The position numbers were made by a program, and so were the translations under genes. This document shows positions 55,064 through 63,602 of a stretch of DNA of 64,000 nucleotides, one piece after another. The notes below the pieces were generated by a model. That model ran no database searches. It saw nothing but the letters and a program-made list of their open reading frames with translations, and was not told where the DNA came from. The DNA lies in contig JAVXEO010000004.1 in the NCBI GenBank assembly GCA_036658435.1, positions 1 through 64,000 of the forward strand, read 5' to 3'. Every line of letters begins with the position of its first letter. The stretch's first letter is position 1. Source of the stretch: DIGJ01 sp036658435. GTDB taxonomy: Bacteria; Bacillota; Clostridia; Lachnospirales; Lachnospiraceae.

Positions 55064-55741
55064 CTAACAGCTGCTCATAGTAATTCCTTCACCCGTCAAA
55101 TTTTCAAAGTCACTTATAAATACATCAACTGCCGAGGTAATGGCTTGATTTTTCACGAATCCTTCTATAATATCCGGTGCAGCCGTAGAGGCACCAATTC
55201 CATATTTACATAGTTCCAGTACCTGTTGGGAATTTTTAAAACTTGCAGCCAGTACTTCTGTAGGCAAGTCATTTTTTTTGAAAATATCATGCATGTTTTT
55301 TGCAATCTGGATTCCATCATATCCCATATTATCGATTCGATTAATATAGGGTGCTGCATAGGCAGCACCACTTTTTCCGGCAAGAAATGCTTGCATCGGT
55401 GTATAAATCGCAGTCGCTGTAATTAAAATTCCTTGTTTATGCAAAGATTTCATGGCTTTGAAACCTTCTTTAATCGATGGCACCTTTACATAGGTATTTT
55501 TTCCAAGTTCTTCTACTATTCGTTGGGCATCCTCTATCATTCCTTCTGCTTTATCTGCCACCACCTGCACATGAAGTTCTGCTTCTTCTCCAATAAACTC
55601 TCGAATCTCTTTTAGCACTTCATAAGGCTTTCTTCCACTCTTGGCAAGGATGGATGGATTGGTTGTAACTCCATCTATAGGATAATATTCATATATTTTT
55701 TTAATATTTTCTAAGTTTGCATCATCAATAATTAATTTCAT
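55064..55741 (-). CDS. fsa: Fructose-6-phosphate aldolase / transaldolase-like
   Basis: Class I aldolase of 225 residues, the size of FSA, not of full transaldolase. GVTTNPSILAKSGR, the Schiff-base Lys in YVKVPS (about Lys86) and ITATAIYTPMQAFLA match E. coli FsaA/FsaB. These enzymes cleave fructose 6-phosphate or related 1-deoxy ketose phosphates to glyceraldehyde 3-phosphate plus dihydroxyacetone or hydroxyacetone. It lies 27 bp downstream of the glycyl radical enzyme gene. The same pairing occurs in E. coli (ybiW-ybiY-fsaA). Confidence 0.88.
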   Translation of the reverse strand: MKLIIDDANLENIKKIYEYYPIDGVTTNPSILAKSGRKPYEVLKEIREFIGEEAELHVQVVADKAEGMIEDAQRIVEELGKNTYVKVPSIKEGFKAMKSLHKQGILITATAIYTPMQAFLAGKSGAAYAAPYINRIDNMGYDGIQIAKNMHDIFKKNDLPTEVLAASFKNSQQVLELCKYGIGASTAAPDIIEGFVKNQAITSAVDVFISDFENLTGEGITMSSC

Positions 55742-55768
55742 TTCATTCGTTCCTTTCGTTTTTGCTTT

Positions 55769-58174
55769 CTATAGTGTTTGTTCCGTTCGTTCTATAATGT
55801 CATCCTGTGTCTTTTTAGAAAGTACGTTAAAAAATGCACTATAACCTGCCACACGTACAATTAAATCTCTATGTTTCTCCGGATGAACCTGGGCATCCAT
55901 TAAGGTTTCTCTGCTTACTACATTAAACTGAACATGATATCCGTGGAGTTTATTGAAAAAAGTGCGAAGAAGCAGGATCAATTTTTCCTTATTTTCCTTT
56001 TTCTCTAACATCTGGGGGGTTACTTTTTGGTTTAAAAGAACACCTCCTGTAATTTCTTCTGTGGGAAGTTTGGAAACACTCTTAAATACAGCTGTGGGTC
56101 CATTTTGGTCGGCTGCATGGCTTGGAGAGCATCCTTCTGCCAATGGTTCCCCACTTTTACGTCCATCGGGAGTAGCCAAAGTTCCTGCTCCCTGTGGTAC
56201 ATTTGCCGAAATAGAAGAAGTTCCTGCATAATACGTACCTCCAATGGGTCCTCTTCCATAGCGGGTATTATGATATTTCTTCATTTCATCAATATAGGTA
56301 TTATACGCATCCACCACCAGTTGGTCCACATAATCATTATCATTTCCATACTTTGGAGCCTCTTGGAGCATTTCTTGAATCTTTTCATTCCCTTCACCCA
56401 CAAAATCTGCTTGTAAGGCTTCCCATAGCTGCAATGGGGTTATTCTTTTCTCTTCAAAAACCACTTTTTTTATTGCGGCAAGGGAGTCTGCCAAGTTCGC
56501 AATTCCTACCTGAAGGTCGCTGATAAAATCATAAACCGCACCGCCTTCTTTCATATTCAGCCCACGTTCAATACAGTCATCTGTTAATGCCGAACAAAGA
56601 ATATCCGCTGTGTTTTCTTCTAATACCATATCACAAGTTGCATCAATTATCGTACACTGACGGCACATTTCCCGAATTACCTTATCCCAGCATTCCATCA
56701 CTTGGGTAAAGGAAGTAAAATCTTTAAAATGTCCGATTCCTTCACATAACTTTATTCCGGAACTTAAATCGACGCCATCGTTCATAGCCAGTAAAAGCGC
56801 CTTTGGAAAATTCAGGAAACTCATTCCCGTACAACGATAACCCCATTTTCCGGGAACTGCTGTTTCTACGCACCCAATTGCACTATAATTATAAGCATCT
56901 TCTTTTTTTACTCCCTTTTGAATAAAGCTTGGAATAATCACTTCATCATCGTTAAATGCCGGCATTCCAAATCCGCATTTTACAACCTCTATACATTCTT
57001 TCATGAATTCTTCGGTTAAACCACGATGGTATCGAACCGTTAAGTTTGGCTGGGTGAGGTGGCATTTTGCCACACTCTTTAAAATCAGCCAGGACATGGC
57101 ATTCACTGCATCTTTACCGTCGATTGTCTGTCCTGCAATCGTCACATTCTGATAAAGAGGGGATCCTGCTGAAAACTGTGTGTGGCTCCAAGAACGAATT
57201 TTATTAATGGTATATGTTTTCATCCAAAGATTGGTCATAAGTTCACAGGCTTCTTCTTCTGAAATGGCTCCGCTTTTTAAATCGGCTTCGTAATATGGAT
57301 TTAGGTATTGGTCCATTCTGCCATAGGACAAGCTGTGTCCGTTGGATTCAATCTGTAGAATCAAATGAACCATCCATAAACTTTGAACCGCTTCTCTAAA
57401 ATTTCCAGCTGGTTCATAGGGTACCTTTTTTAGTATTCTTTCCATTTCAAGAAGTTCCCCTTTTCGCTTTTCATCCGTTTCGGTATCTGCCATCTTCTTT
57501 GCAAGTTCTGCATAACGGATTGCAAAATTCTTGATTCCTTCTATTATAATTAAAATGGCTCTATAAAAGTAACTTTTATGAATGTTCTGATAGTCTGTCA
57601 AATCCAGTGCATTTAATTTTTCCTCAGCCCGTCTCTCATAATCCTTTAGTCCTACCTTTAGCATTTTTTCGTAGTCTACGGCACAATGGGCATCTCCTGA
57701 GGTAATATTTCCTTCTGACTTAATAATTCCAAGATCATAATATAATTTAGAGTGTGGAGGAAAAGCAGCCAGACCTTTATCAAATATTGTATTGTTTTCC
57801 CAAAATGGACCAATATCGCGTAATTTTTGTTTGTTTTCTTCGGTAATGTAAAATACATCCCCGTCACGGTTTTCAAATTCATCCAGTTCATCCAGGACCC
57901 ACTTCATTGCATACTCCGGAAATATAGGAGCACTCCGATTGGAGGATGCCTGATTTCCTGCAATCATGGTCTGGGGTTCAATAAAGATGCTCATGTGTTC
58001 TAATACACTTTGAAGCATCCTGGCTCTTTTAATGGCCAAAGGCTGGTTTTGATTTTCCTTATAGACCTGGGTAGTAATCATGGCTCGCTCCACGCAAACC
58101 TGTGGCTTTGCATGGATTAGTGTCTCTCTAAATTCTTCCATCCTGGGTGTCAATTCACCAAAATATTTTTTCAT
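55769..58174 (-). CDS. Glycyl radical enzyme, PFL/glycerol-dehydratase superfamily (YbiW/PflD-like)
   Basis: Protein of 801 residues with the complete glycyl radical enzyme core. The thiyl Cys435 and Glu437 sit in SAIGCVETAVPG, and the radical Gly777 in RVAGYSAFF near the C terminus. The C-V-E motif marks a dehydratase/eliminase-type member; pyruvate formate-lyase has two adjacent Cys. The nearest known context is E. coli ybiW and pflD, which pair with an activase and FSA. As I recall, those enzymes open 1,5-anhydroglucitol 6-phosphate and 1,5-anhydromannitol 6-phosphate to 1-deoxyfructose 6-phosphate. The downstream aldolase and kinase fit that route. Glycerol or propanediol dehydration is less likely because no companion dehydrogenase or microcompartment gene is seen. 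Confidence 0.85.
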   Translation of the reverse strand: MKKYFGELTPRMEEFRETLIHAKPQVCVERAMITTQVYKENQNQPLAIKRARMLQSVLEHMSIFIEPQTMIAGNQASSNRSAPIFPEYAMKWVLDELDEFENRDGDVFYITEENKQKLRDIGPFWENNTIFDKGLAAFPPHSKLYYDLGIIKSEGNITSGDAHCAVDYEKMLKVGLKDYERRAEEKLNALDLTDYQNIHKSYFYRAILIIIEGIKNFAIRYAELAKKMADTETDEKRKGELLEMERILKKVPYEPAGNFREAVQSLWMVHLILQIESNGHSLSYGRMDQYLNPYYEADLKSGAISEEEACELMTNLWMKTYTINKIRSWSHTQFSAGSPLYQNVTIAGQTIDGKDAVNAMSWLILKSVAKCHLTQPNLTVRYHRGLTEEFMKECIEVVKCGFGMPAFNDDEVIIPSFIQKGVKKEDAYNYSAIGCVETAVPGKWGYRCTGMSFLNFPKALLLAMNDGVDLSSGIKLCEGIGHFKDFTSFTQVMECWDKVIREMCRQCTIIDATCDMVLEENTADILCSALTDDCIERGLNMKEGGAVYDFISDLQVGIANLADSLAAIKKVVFEEKRITPLQLWEALQADFVGEGNEKIQEMLQEAPKYGNDNDYVDQLVVDAYNTYIDEMKKYHNTRYGRGPIGGTYYAGTSSISANVPQGAGTLATPDGRKSGEPLAEGCSPSHAADQNGPTAVFKSVSKLPTEEITGGVLLNQKVTPQMLEKKENKEKLILLLRTFFNKLHGYHVQFNVVSRETLMDAQVHPEKHRDLIVRVAGYSAFFNVLSKKTQDDIIERTEQTL

Positions 58175-58208
58175 GGGTTTTCATCCTTTCGTATAAAAGA
58201 GTCTTCTG

Positions 58209-58306
58209 TTTCATTCGTAATTTTATAATAATTCATTTCTAATTAATTGTCAATAGTTTTCATTCGTAAATGTTTTGTTTACATTAGTAACAAAAAGTGG
58301 TATATT
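58209..58306. promoter_or_regulatory. Divergent promoter region with three operator-like repeats
   Basis: Minus-strand promoter: TTGACA (58248-58253), 17 bases, TATTAT (58225-58230), driving the radical enzyme. Plus-strand promoter: TTTACA (58278-58283), 17 bases, TATATT (58301-58306), driving the activase. TTTCATTCGTAA occurs exactly at 58209-58220 and 58258-58269, with a degenerate third copy, TTTACATTAGTAA, at 58278-58290 overlapping the plus -35. The repeats flank or overlap both promoters and are probable sites for the DeoR regulator encoded nearby. Confidence 0.6.
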
Positions 58307-58340
58307 ATAAACAATCACATTATTTCAGGAGGAAATCTAT

Positions 58341-59234
58341 ATGGAAGGAATTCTATTTAATATTCAAAAATTCAGTCTCCACGATGGTCCCGGTATTCGA
58401 ACGGTTGTATTTTTTAAAGGTTGTCCTTTAAAATGTAAGTGGTGTGCAAATCCAGAAAGTCAGAGTTCTAAAACACAGGTTCTCTGGGAAGAAGAAAAAT
58501 GCCGTAAATGCCGTATCTGCGTTCAAAGCTGTAATTTTTCTGCCCTTTCTTTTAAAGGAGATTCCATATACATTGATGATTCCCTTTGCTCTAGCTGCAG
58601 GCAGTGTATCTCTTTATGTCCCGGACATGCCCTTTCCTTAGAGGGGGAATATAAAACCGTTTCTGAGGTTGTTCGTGTTTGCCTCCAGGATAAGGACTTT
58701 TATGAAGAAAGTAATGGCGGCGTTACTCTTTCCGGTGGAGAAGCCCTTATGCAGCCTGCTTTTGCTATGGAGCTATTAATCGAATTAAAAAAGCAGCATA
58801 TTCACACCGCCATAGAAACAACCGGATTTGCTTCCTCTTCTATTTTTGATGAGGTAACTTCTTATGCGGACTTGCTTTTATTTGATGTAAAGCATTGGGA
58901 TGATCTTTTGCATCGAGAAGGCACCGGCGTATCCAATGTTCCCATTCTGCATAATTTAAAAGCGGCTCTTGCTTCCGGAAAAAACGTTTTACCCCGAATT
59001 CCCGTTATTCCTCAATTTAATGATTCTTTAGAGGATGCAGCCGCCTTTTCTGACTGTTTACTTAAAGCAGGGGCAAGTGAAGTGCAGCTCCTTCCTTTTC
59101 ATCAATTTGGTGAAAAAAAATATTCCATGTTGGGAAAACCTTACCCTTATAAAGACATATCTGCTTTTCATGAAGAAGATTTAATGGAGTTTCAGCAGGT
59201 TTTCTTATCTCATGGAATACATGCTTTCTTTTGA
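58341..59234 (+). CDS. Glycyl-radical enzyme activating protein (radical SAM)
   Basis: Protein of 297 residues that installs the radical on the divergently encoded enzyme. The SAM cluster motif CPLKCKWC supplies Cys28, Cys32 and Cys35. A ferredoxin insert has two four-Cys sets (CRKCRICVQSC and CSSCRQCISLC), as in activases of glycerol dehydratase, YbiY and PflC but not of PFL itself. SGGEALMQ is the SAM-binding GGE motif. AGGAGG precedes the ATG. It probably shares a transcript with the regulator gene that follows. Confidence 0.92.
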   Translation: MEGILFNIQKFSLHDGPGIRTVVFFKGCPLKCKWCANPESQSSKTQVLWEEEKCRKCRICVQSCNFSALSFKGDSIYIDDSLCSSCRQCISLCPGHALSLEGEYKTVSEVVRVCLQDKDFYEESNGGVTLSGGEALMQPAFAMELLIELKKQHIHTAIETTGFASSSIFDEVTSYADLLLFDVKHWDDLLHREGTGVSNVPILHNLKAALASGKNVLPRIPVIPQFNDSLEDAAAFSDCLLKAGASEVQLLPFHQFGEKKYSMLGKPYPYKDISAFHEEDLMEFQQVFLSHGIHAFF

Positions 59235-59292
59235 AATTGTAAAAATAATTTTTTTATGGTATATTGAAAATTAAGAAATGAGGGAGCCCTTT

Positions 59293-60057
59293 ATGAAAAA
59301 TAGATTTAATCAAATATTAGAGATGTTAACCGATGAAAATAAAATAGAAGTTTCCCTGCTAGCTCAACGGTTACAGGTGTCTCAAGTCACCATTCGTAAA
59401 GATTTGGATGTTTTAGAAAGCAGAGGCATTATTAAACGGGAACATGGTTTTGCCGTTCTTCGAAGTATGGACGATATCAATGGAAGAATTGGTTACCACT
59501 ATGAAGCCAAACGCCAAATTGCACGGAAGGCCTCTGAAATGGTTCAAAATGGGGATACGATTCTCATTGAAAGTGGAAGTTGCTGTGCCCTCCTTGCAGA
59601 AGTTTTAGTTTCCCAAAAAAAAGACCTGACTCTCCTTACGAACAGTGCCTTTATCTCTGATTATATTCGTTGTAAATCTGATTTTCAAATTGTATTGCTT
59701 GGAGGGATTTATCAACAGGACTCCCAGGTTTTAGTTGGTCCCATGATTCGCCAGTGCATAGAAAATTTTTATGTTGATTTGTTTTTTATCGGAACCGATG
59801 GTTATTCCTCTAAAACCGGATTTACCAATCGAGATCAGCTGCGGGCACAAGCGGTTCGGGATATGGCATCACAAGCTGAAAAAGTTATTGTATTAACAGA
59901 AAGCAGTAAGTTTTCCAAGCATGGCATTGTTCCTTTGAACCTGAAAGAACAGGTTAAAATGGTCATTACGGATGAACATATCCAAGGGGATACTCTCACG
60001 GAATTAGAGCAGCGTGGTATCCAAGTTATTACCACCCCCATCACGAATGATATCTAG
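59293..60057 (+). CDS. DeoR/GlpR-family transcriptional regulator
   Basis: Regulator of 254 residues. The N-terminal helix-turn-helix is visible as LLAQRLQVSQVTIRKDLDVL, with the DeoR signature continuing ESRGIIKREHG. The C-terminal sugar-phosphate-sensing domain carries IESGSCCALLAEVL, LLTNSAF and FIGTDGYSSKTGFTN. The start giving MKNRFNQ is preferred because GAGGGAG lies six bases upstream; a longer frame adds five codons. It lies 58 bp after the activase gene and probably represses the divergent cluster, with the phosphorylated sugar or an intermediate as inducer. Confidence 0.9.
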   Translation: MKNRFNQILEMLTDENKIEVSLLAQRLQVSQVTIRKDLDVLESRGIIKREHGFAVLRSMDDINGRIGYHYEAKRQIARKASEMVQNGDTILIESGSCCALLAEVLVSQKKDLTLLTNSAFISDYIRCKSDFQIVLLGGIYQQDSQVLVGPMIRQCIENFYVDLFFIGTDGYSSKTGFTNRDQLRAQAVRDMASQAEKVIVLTESSKFSKHGIVPLNLKEQVKMVITDEHIQGDTLTELEQRGIQVITTPITNDI

Positions 60058-60065
60058 CGGATTCA

Positions 60066-60100
60066 AAGAAGGTGCCACCAGTTTCCTGTGGCACCTTCTT
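60066..60100. terminator. Bidirectional terminator after the DeoR gene
   Basis: A perfect 13-bp stem (60066-60078 with 60088-60100), a nine-base loop and ATTTTTC after it. The hybrid kinase converges from the other side. Confidence 0.85.
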
Positions 60101-60106
60101 ATTTTT

Positions 60107-63100
60107 CTATTTGGGTTCTTTCTTATATAAAAAGTTTTCCATAGTCTGATATAAAAGCGTTGGTTCAATTGGTTTGGCAAGGTGTGCATTCATTCCTGCC
60201 GCCTTTGTTTTTTCTATGTCCTCTTCAAAAGCATTTGCCGTCATTGCAATAATGGGAATCGTCTCCGCATCGGACTTACGCATTTGGCGAATGGATTTTG
60301 CAGCGGTTATGCCATCCATCACCGGCATACGGATATCCATCAAAATAGCGTCATAGTATCCATCCTCTTTTTGGGCAAAGGTTTCAATTGCCCGGAGTCC
60401 ATTTTCTGCTACCTCCACTTCCAAGTGTTTTGCGTTCAATAATTTTTTTGCAACCTCTATATTGAGTAGATGATCTTCCACAAGCAAAATGCGTTTTCCT
60501 GTGAAATCATATTCCTTTGGATTCACTTCCTTTATTTTATGATCCTTTTCACTGTAAATTTTTTCGAAAGCCGTGGAAAGAGAAGACTTAAACAAAGGTT
60601 TGGATATCAGCATATTAACACCGGCCTGTTTGGCTTCTACTTCAATGGTCGCCCAGTCATAGGCCGTCATAATGATAATGGTAACCTCCGGTCCTACTAT
60701 TTTTCGAATTTCACGGGTGGTTTCGATTCCATCCATGTCCGGCATTTTCCAGTCTACAAGAATAACGTCATAAAATTCTTTCTTTTTCCATTTTCTTCGT
60801 ACGATTTCCACCGCCTTTGCTCCGGAAACCACATATTCTGCCTGCATACTCATATCGGCCAATACCTGTTTTGTATGCTGGCAAATAATAATATCATCAT
60901 CCACAACCAATGCTTTTAGTTTTTCAAAATGAAGATGGGATTTCAGTCGTTCTGTCTGTTTTGTTTTTTCTGAAATTCCCAGTTTAATTTCAATCACAAA
61001 CTCACTGCCTACACCCTTAATGCTATTGACACTAATTTTTCCCCCCATTAAATCCACTAAGTTTTTACAGATTGCAAGTCCCAATCCGGTTCCTCCATAA
61101 GACATCTCTGCCAAACCTGCATGGTCCTGCTCAAATGGTTCAAAAATCTTAGGAAGAAACTCCTCGCTTATTCCAACTCCTGTATCGTTTATGGTAAATT
61201 TTATAGCAGCATCTTCTTGTCCTATTTTTTCCTGGTGAACGATAAATTGAACTTTTCCACCTTTGTTCGTAAATTTAATTGCATTGGAAATGATGTTAAT
61301 CAGTACCTGCTGCAGTTTCATTGCATCTCCAATGTATTCATCCTCCGTAAAGCTTGTAAGGATAGCATCATAATCAACTCCCTTTTGCTGTGCTTGTGTA
61401 TGGCAAATACTATTAATTCCATTTATAAACTCTTCAAAAGGAATTTTATCATGATGAATAAATATCTTTCCACTTTCAATTCTAGACATATCTAAAATAT
61501 CATTAATAAGCGATAGTAAAAAACGTGCGGATATTCCGATTTTAGATAAATACTCCGACATCTGTACCGGGTCATTTATGCAGCCCGCAGCCAAAGTGGA
61601 CATTCCAATAATGGTGTTCATAGGTGTCCGAATTTCATGGCTCATGCGGGAGAGAAATTCTGATTTTGCAGCGTTTGCCTGTTGGGCCGCTAACAGTGCA
61701 TCTTTCAGTACTTCATTTTTTCGTTGTTCCTCATTATCAATGTCGGTAATGTCGGTTCGAGTCAAAATGATTCTCTTTCTGGATTGATCCAGGTAAGTAG
61801 ACTGCAGTTTCTTTCGGCTGATGCTGCCATCGGACTCCTTAACATGACAGTATGTAGTATAAATATCTTGTTTTTCCAATTGTTCAGCCAAATTCCGGTA
61901 AGACAACTCATGAATATTTTTTTCTATCTCTTCTTTGGGCAAATACATTCTTGCGTAGTTCTCCACTTCCTTTTCATAGCTGCTGCTATAAAAGGAAGGT
62001 AGGGCCGTTTTTCCCACCGCCTTCGCATAAAGGCTATAGGAATTCGTAGTACCATCCAGCAGTGCCATATAATCATAGTCCATATTTACTACCGCATTCA
62101 CAAGCTGATTTTCCGTCTTTTTCTGATCAATATCCGAAGCATAGATATAAGCTTCAACATCTCCATTTTTAGGGTTTAAAAACATGTCCAAATCTATTTT
62201 AATCCAAAATAGCATATTGTTTCCAAAGTCAACATAGGATTCCTGGCTAAAACTTGTTTTTCCCTCATTATAAGATTTAAGGAGATTTTCTCTATTAAAT
62301 ATTTTCTGATATTCCTCTAACTCCTGAGCATCTGCATGGGTGGCATATTCATGGGCAAAAAAATCATCCACGGTTCCATTTCCCTGAAAACTGTGAATGA
62401 TAGAAAGCTTGCTTTGACCATCTTCGCAGATATTTTGTGTTAAATTCATTTTATAGGAGCCAATGACATCCTGGTTATGTATTTTTCTCCATTTAATTTC
62501 CTCATCATAGCGTTCTTCTAATCGAACCCGTTCTGTAATATCAATGGCTGTTCCAATCGCTTTGAAGGGGTTTCCTTTGCTATCATAAATTGCCGTATAG
62601 GAAATTTCATACCACCACCATACATCCTGGTCTTCATTCCGCCATCGTCCCATGCTTTTTGCAGTTTTTTCTCCGGAAAAAATCTTATCAAACATTGCAT
62701 TGAGTGCCGGATAATCCTCTGGATTCAGTGGGCTTCCCTCTTTTTTAAATACTTCCGGAACATTATGAATTATGCTGACATCATCAAAAGTCTTAATATG
62801 TGTGGAATTATTAAAATCATAAATGGTATGGCTCTCAACATCAAACATCCAAAGAGTAACTCCACATTGCTTTGCCGCCTGCGCATAATTTTCAGCAAGG
62901 CTTTTATATTCTGTAATATTTTCAGCAATTCCAATTGCACTGGCCGGTCTGCCCTCTTCATCAAAAGTGAGCATATATTGGATTTTTTTCCAAATAATGT
63001 TTCCCTGTTCCACCACCTGTATTTCGCTGACAATCTGAGGGACTCCCTTCTTTACTTTTTCATGGATTTCCATCCATTTTTTTATACTGTCTTTATAAAT

Positions 63101-63286
63101 AAGTCCTCTATCTACAAGGTTTTGAGGAAAATTGTCCCAAGATTTTGCTGTTTTTAGTTCCTCCATAACATTCAATCCGGAAGTTCCTTTGTCTGTCACG
63201 GGATTATATGTCCAATATTGAATTCCACACTGTTTTAAAATTGTGGTAGTTACCTCATTTGTGTTTAAATTATTATTTTCTTCCAT
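60107..63286 (-). CDS. Hybrid histidine kinase with PAS domains and two receiver domains
   Basis: Cytoplasmic protein of 1059 residues. Successive PAS-type segments occupy about 1-510, two ending in recognisable PAC-like stretches (GIAENITEYKSLA and GTAIDITERVRLE). HisKA carries LSRMSHEIRTPMNTIIGM and HATPase carries MSYGGTGLGLAICKNLV. Two receivers follow, with phosphorylation Asp in VILVDWKMPDMDG and AILMDIRMPVMDG and the matching Lys in SKPLF and AKPIE. No output domain, Hpt domain or membrane span is present, so it must pass phosphate to a partner elsewhere or signal by contact. AAGGAG lies eight bases before the ATG. It is monocistronic and convergent with the DeoR gene. Confidence 0.9.
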   Translation of the reverse strand: MEENNNLNTNEVTTTILKQCGIQYWTYNPVTDKGTSGLNVMEELKTAKSWDNFPQNLVDRGLIYKDSIKKWMEIHEKVKKGVPQIVSEIQVVEQGNIIWKKIQYMLTFDEEGRPASAIGIAENITEYKSLAENYAQAAKQCGVTLWMFDVESHTIYDFNNSTHIKTFDDVSIIHNVPEVFKKEGSPLNPEDYPALNAMFDKIFSGEKTAKSMGRWRNEDQDVWWWYEISYTAIYDSKGNPFKAIGTAIDITERVRLEERYDEEIKWRKIHNQDVIGSYKMNLTQNICEDGQSKLSIIHSFQGNGTVDDFFAHEYATHADAQELEEYQKIFNRENLLKSYNEGKTSFSQESYVDFGNNMLFWIKIDLDMFLNPKNGDVEAYIYASDIDQKKTENQLVNAVVNMDYDYMALLDGTTNSYSLYAKAVGKTALPSFYSSSYEKEVENYARMYLPKEEIEKNIHELSYRNLAEQLEKQDIYTTYCHVKESDGSISRKKLQSTYLDQSRKRIILTRTDITDIDNEEQRKNEVLKDALLAAQQANAAKSEFLSRMSHEIRTPMNTIIGMSTLAAGCINDPVQMSEYLSKIGISARFLLSLINDILDMSRIESGKIFIHHDKIPFEEFINGINSICHTQAQQKGVDYDAILTSFTEDEYIGDAMKLQQVLINIISNAIKFTNKGGKVQFIVHQEKIGQEDAAIKFTINDTGVGISEEFLPKIFEPFEQDHAGLAEMSYGGTGLGLAICKNLVDLMGGKISVNSIKGVGSEFVIEIKLGISEKTKQTERLKSHLHFEKLKALVVDDDIIICQHTKQVLADMSMQAEYVVSGAKAVEIVRRKWKKKEFYDVILVDWKMPDMDGIETTREIRKIVGPEVTIIIMTAYDWATIEVEAKQAGVNMLISKPLFKSSLSTAFEKIYSEKDHKIKEVNPKEYDFTGKRILLVEDHLLNIEVAKKLLNAKHLEVEVAENGLRAIETFAQKEDGYYDAILMDIRMPVMDGITAAKSIRQMRKSDAETIPIIAMTANAFEEDIEKTKAAGMNAHLAKPIEPTLLYQTMENFLYKKEPK

Positions 63287-63602
63287 GTCGGCAGCTCCTT
63301 CCTAAATATGTAAGCTAGTCTTTCTTACTCTGCTTGGATATAAGCACATGTTTCTATTATAGCATAGTCTAACCATAAATAATTAACTTTTTTTTCATGA
63401 CTTTTTAAAAACAGGGTGTTACAAATAGGGGTTTTGGCTAATGGTTACAGTGCCTCTGGGCAAATTGTGCAGCAATGTGTTTTTATTGTACAAACTTTTG
63501 GTTGACAGTCCATATTTATTATATACTCCACCTAGTACTTGTGATATAATGTCGTGAAAAGATATTTTTTGTAAATTAATGCTTTATAAGGGAGAGTAGT
63601 AT
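63287..63602. promoter_or_regulatory. Intergenic region with divergent promoters
   Basis: About 316 bases without an ORF I can support. On the minus strand TATAAT (63356-63361) preceded by TGC forms an extended -10 for the hybrid kinase. On the plus strand a TATAAT lies at 63544-63549 without a good -35, and a TTGACA lies near 63503 without a well-spaced -10. A GGGAGAG ribosome-binding site serves the gene at 63603. I see no hairpin or repeat of note. Confidence 0.45.

Noticed and set aside
55738..55747. Fourth DeoR operator at the start of the aldolase gene
   Set aside because: Ten of twelve bases match, but the sequence coincides with the ribosome-binding site and start codon of the gene, so the match may be due to translation signals. 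It is kept only as a remark.
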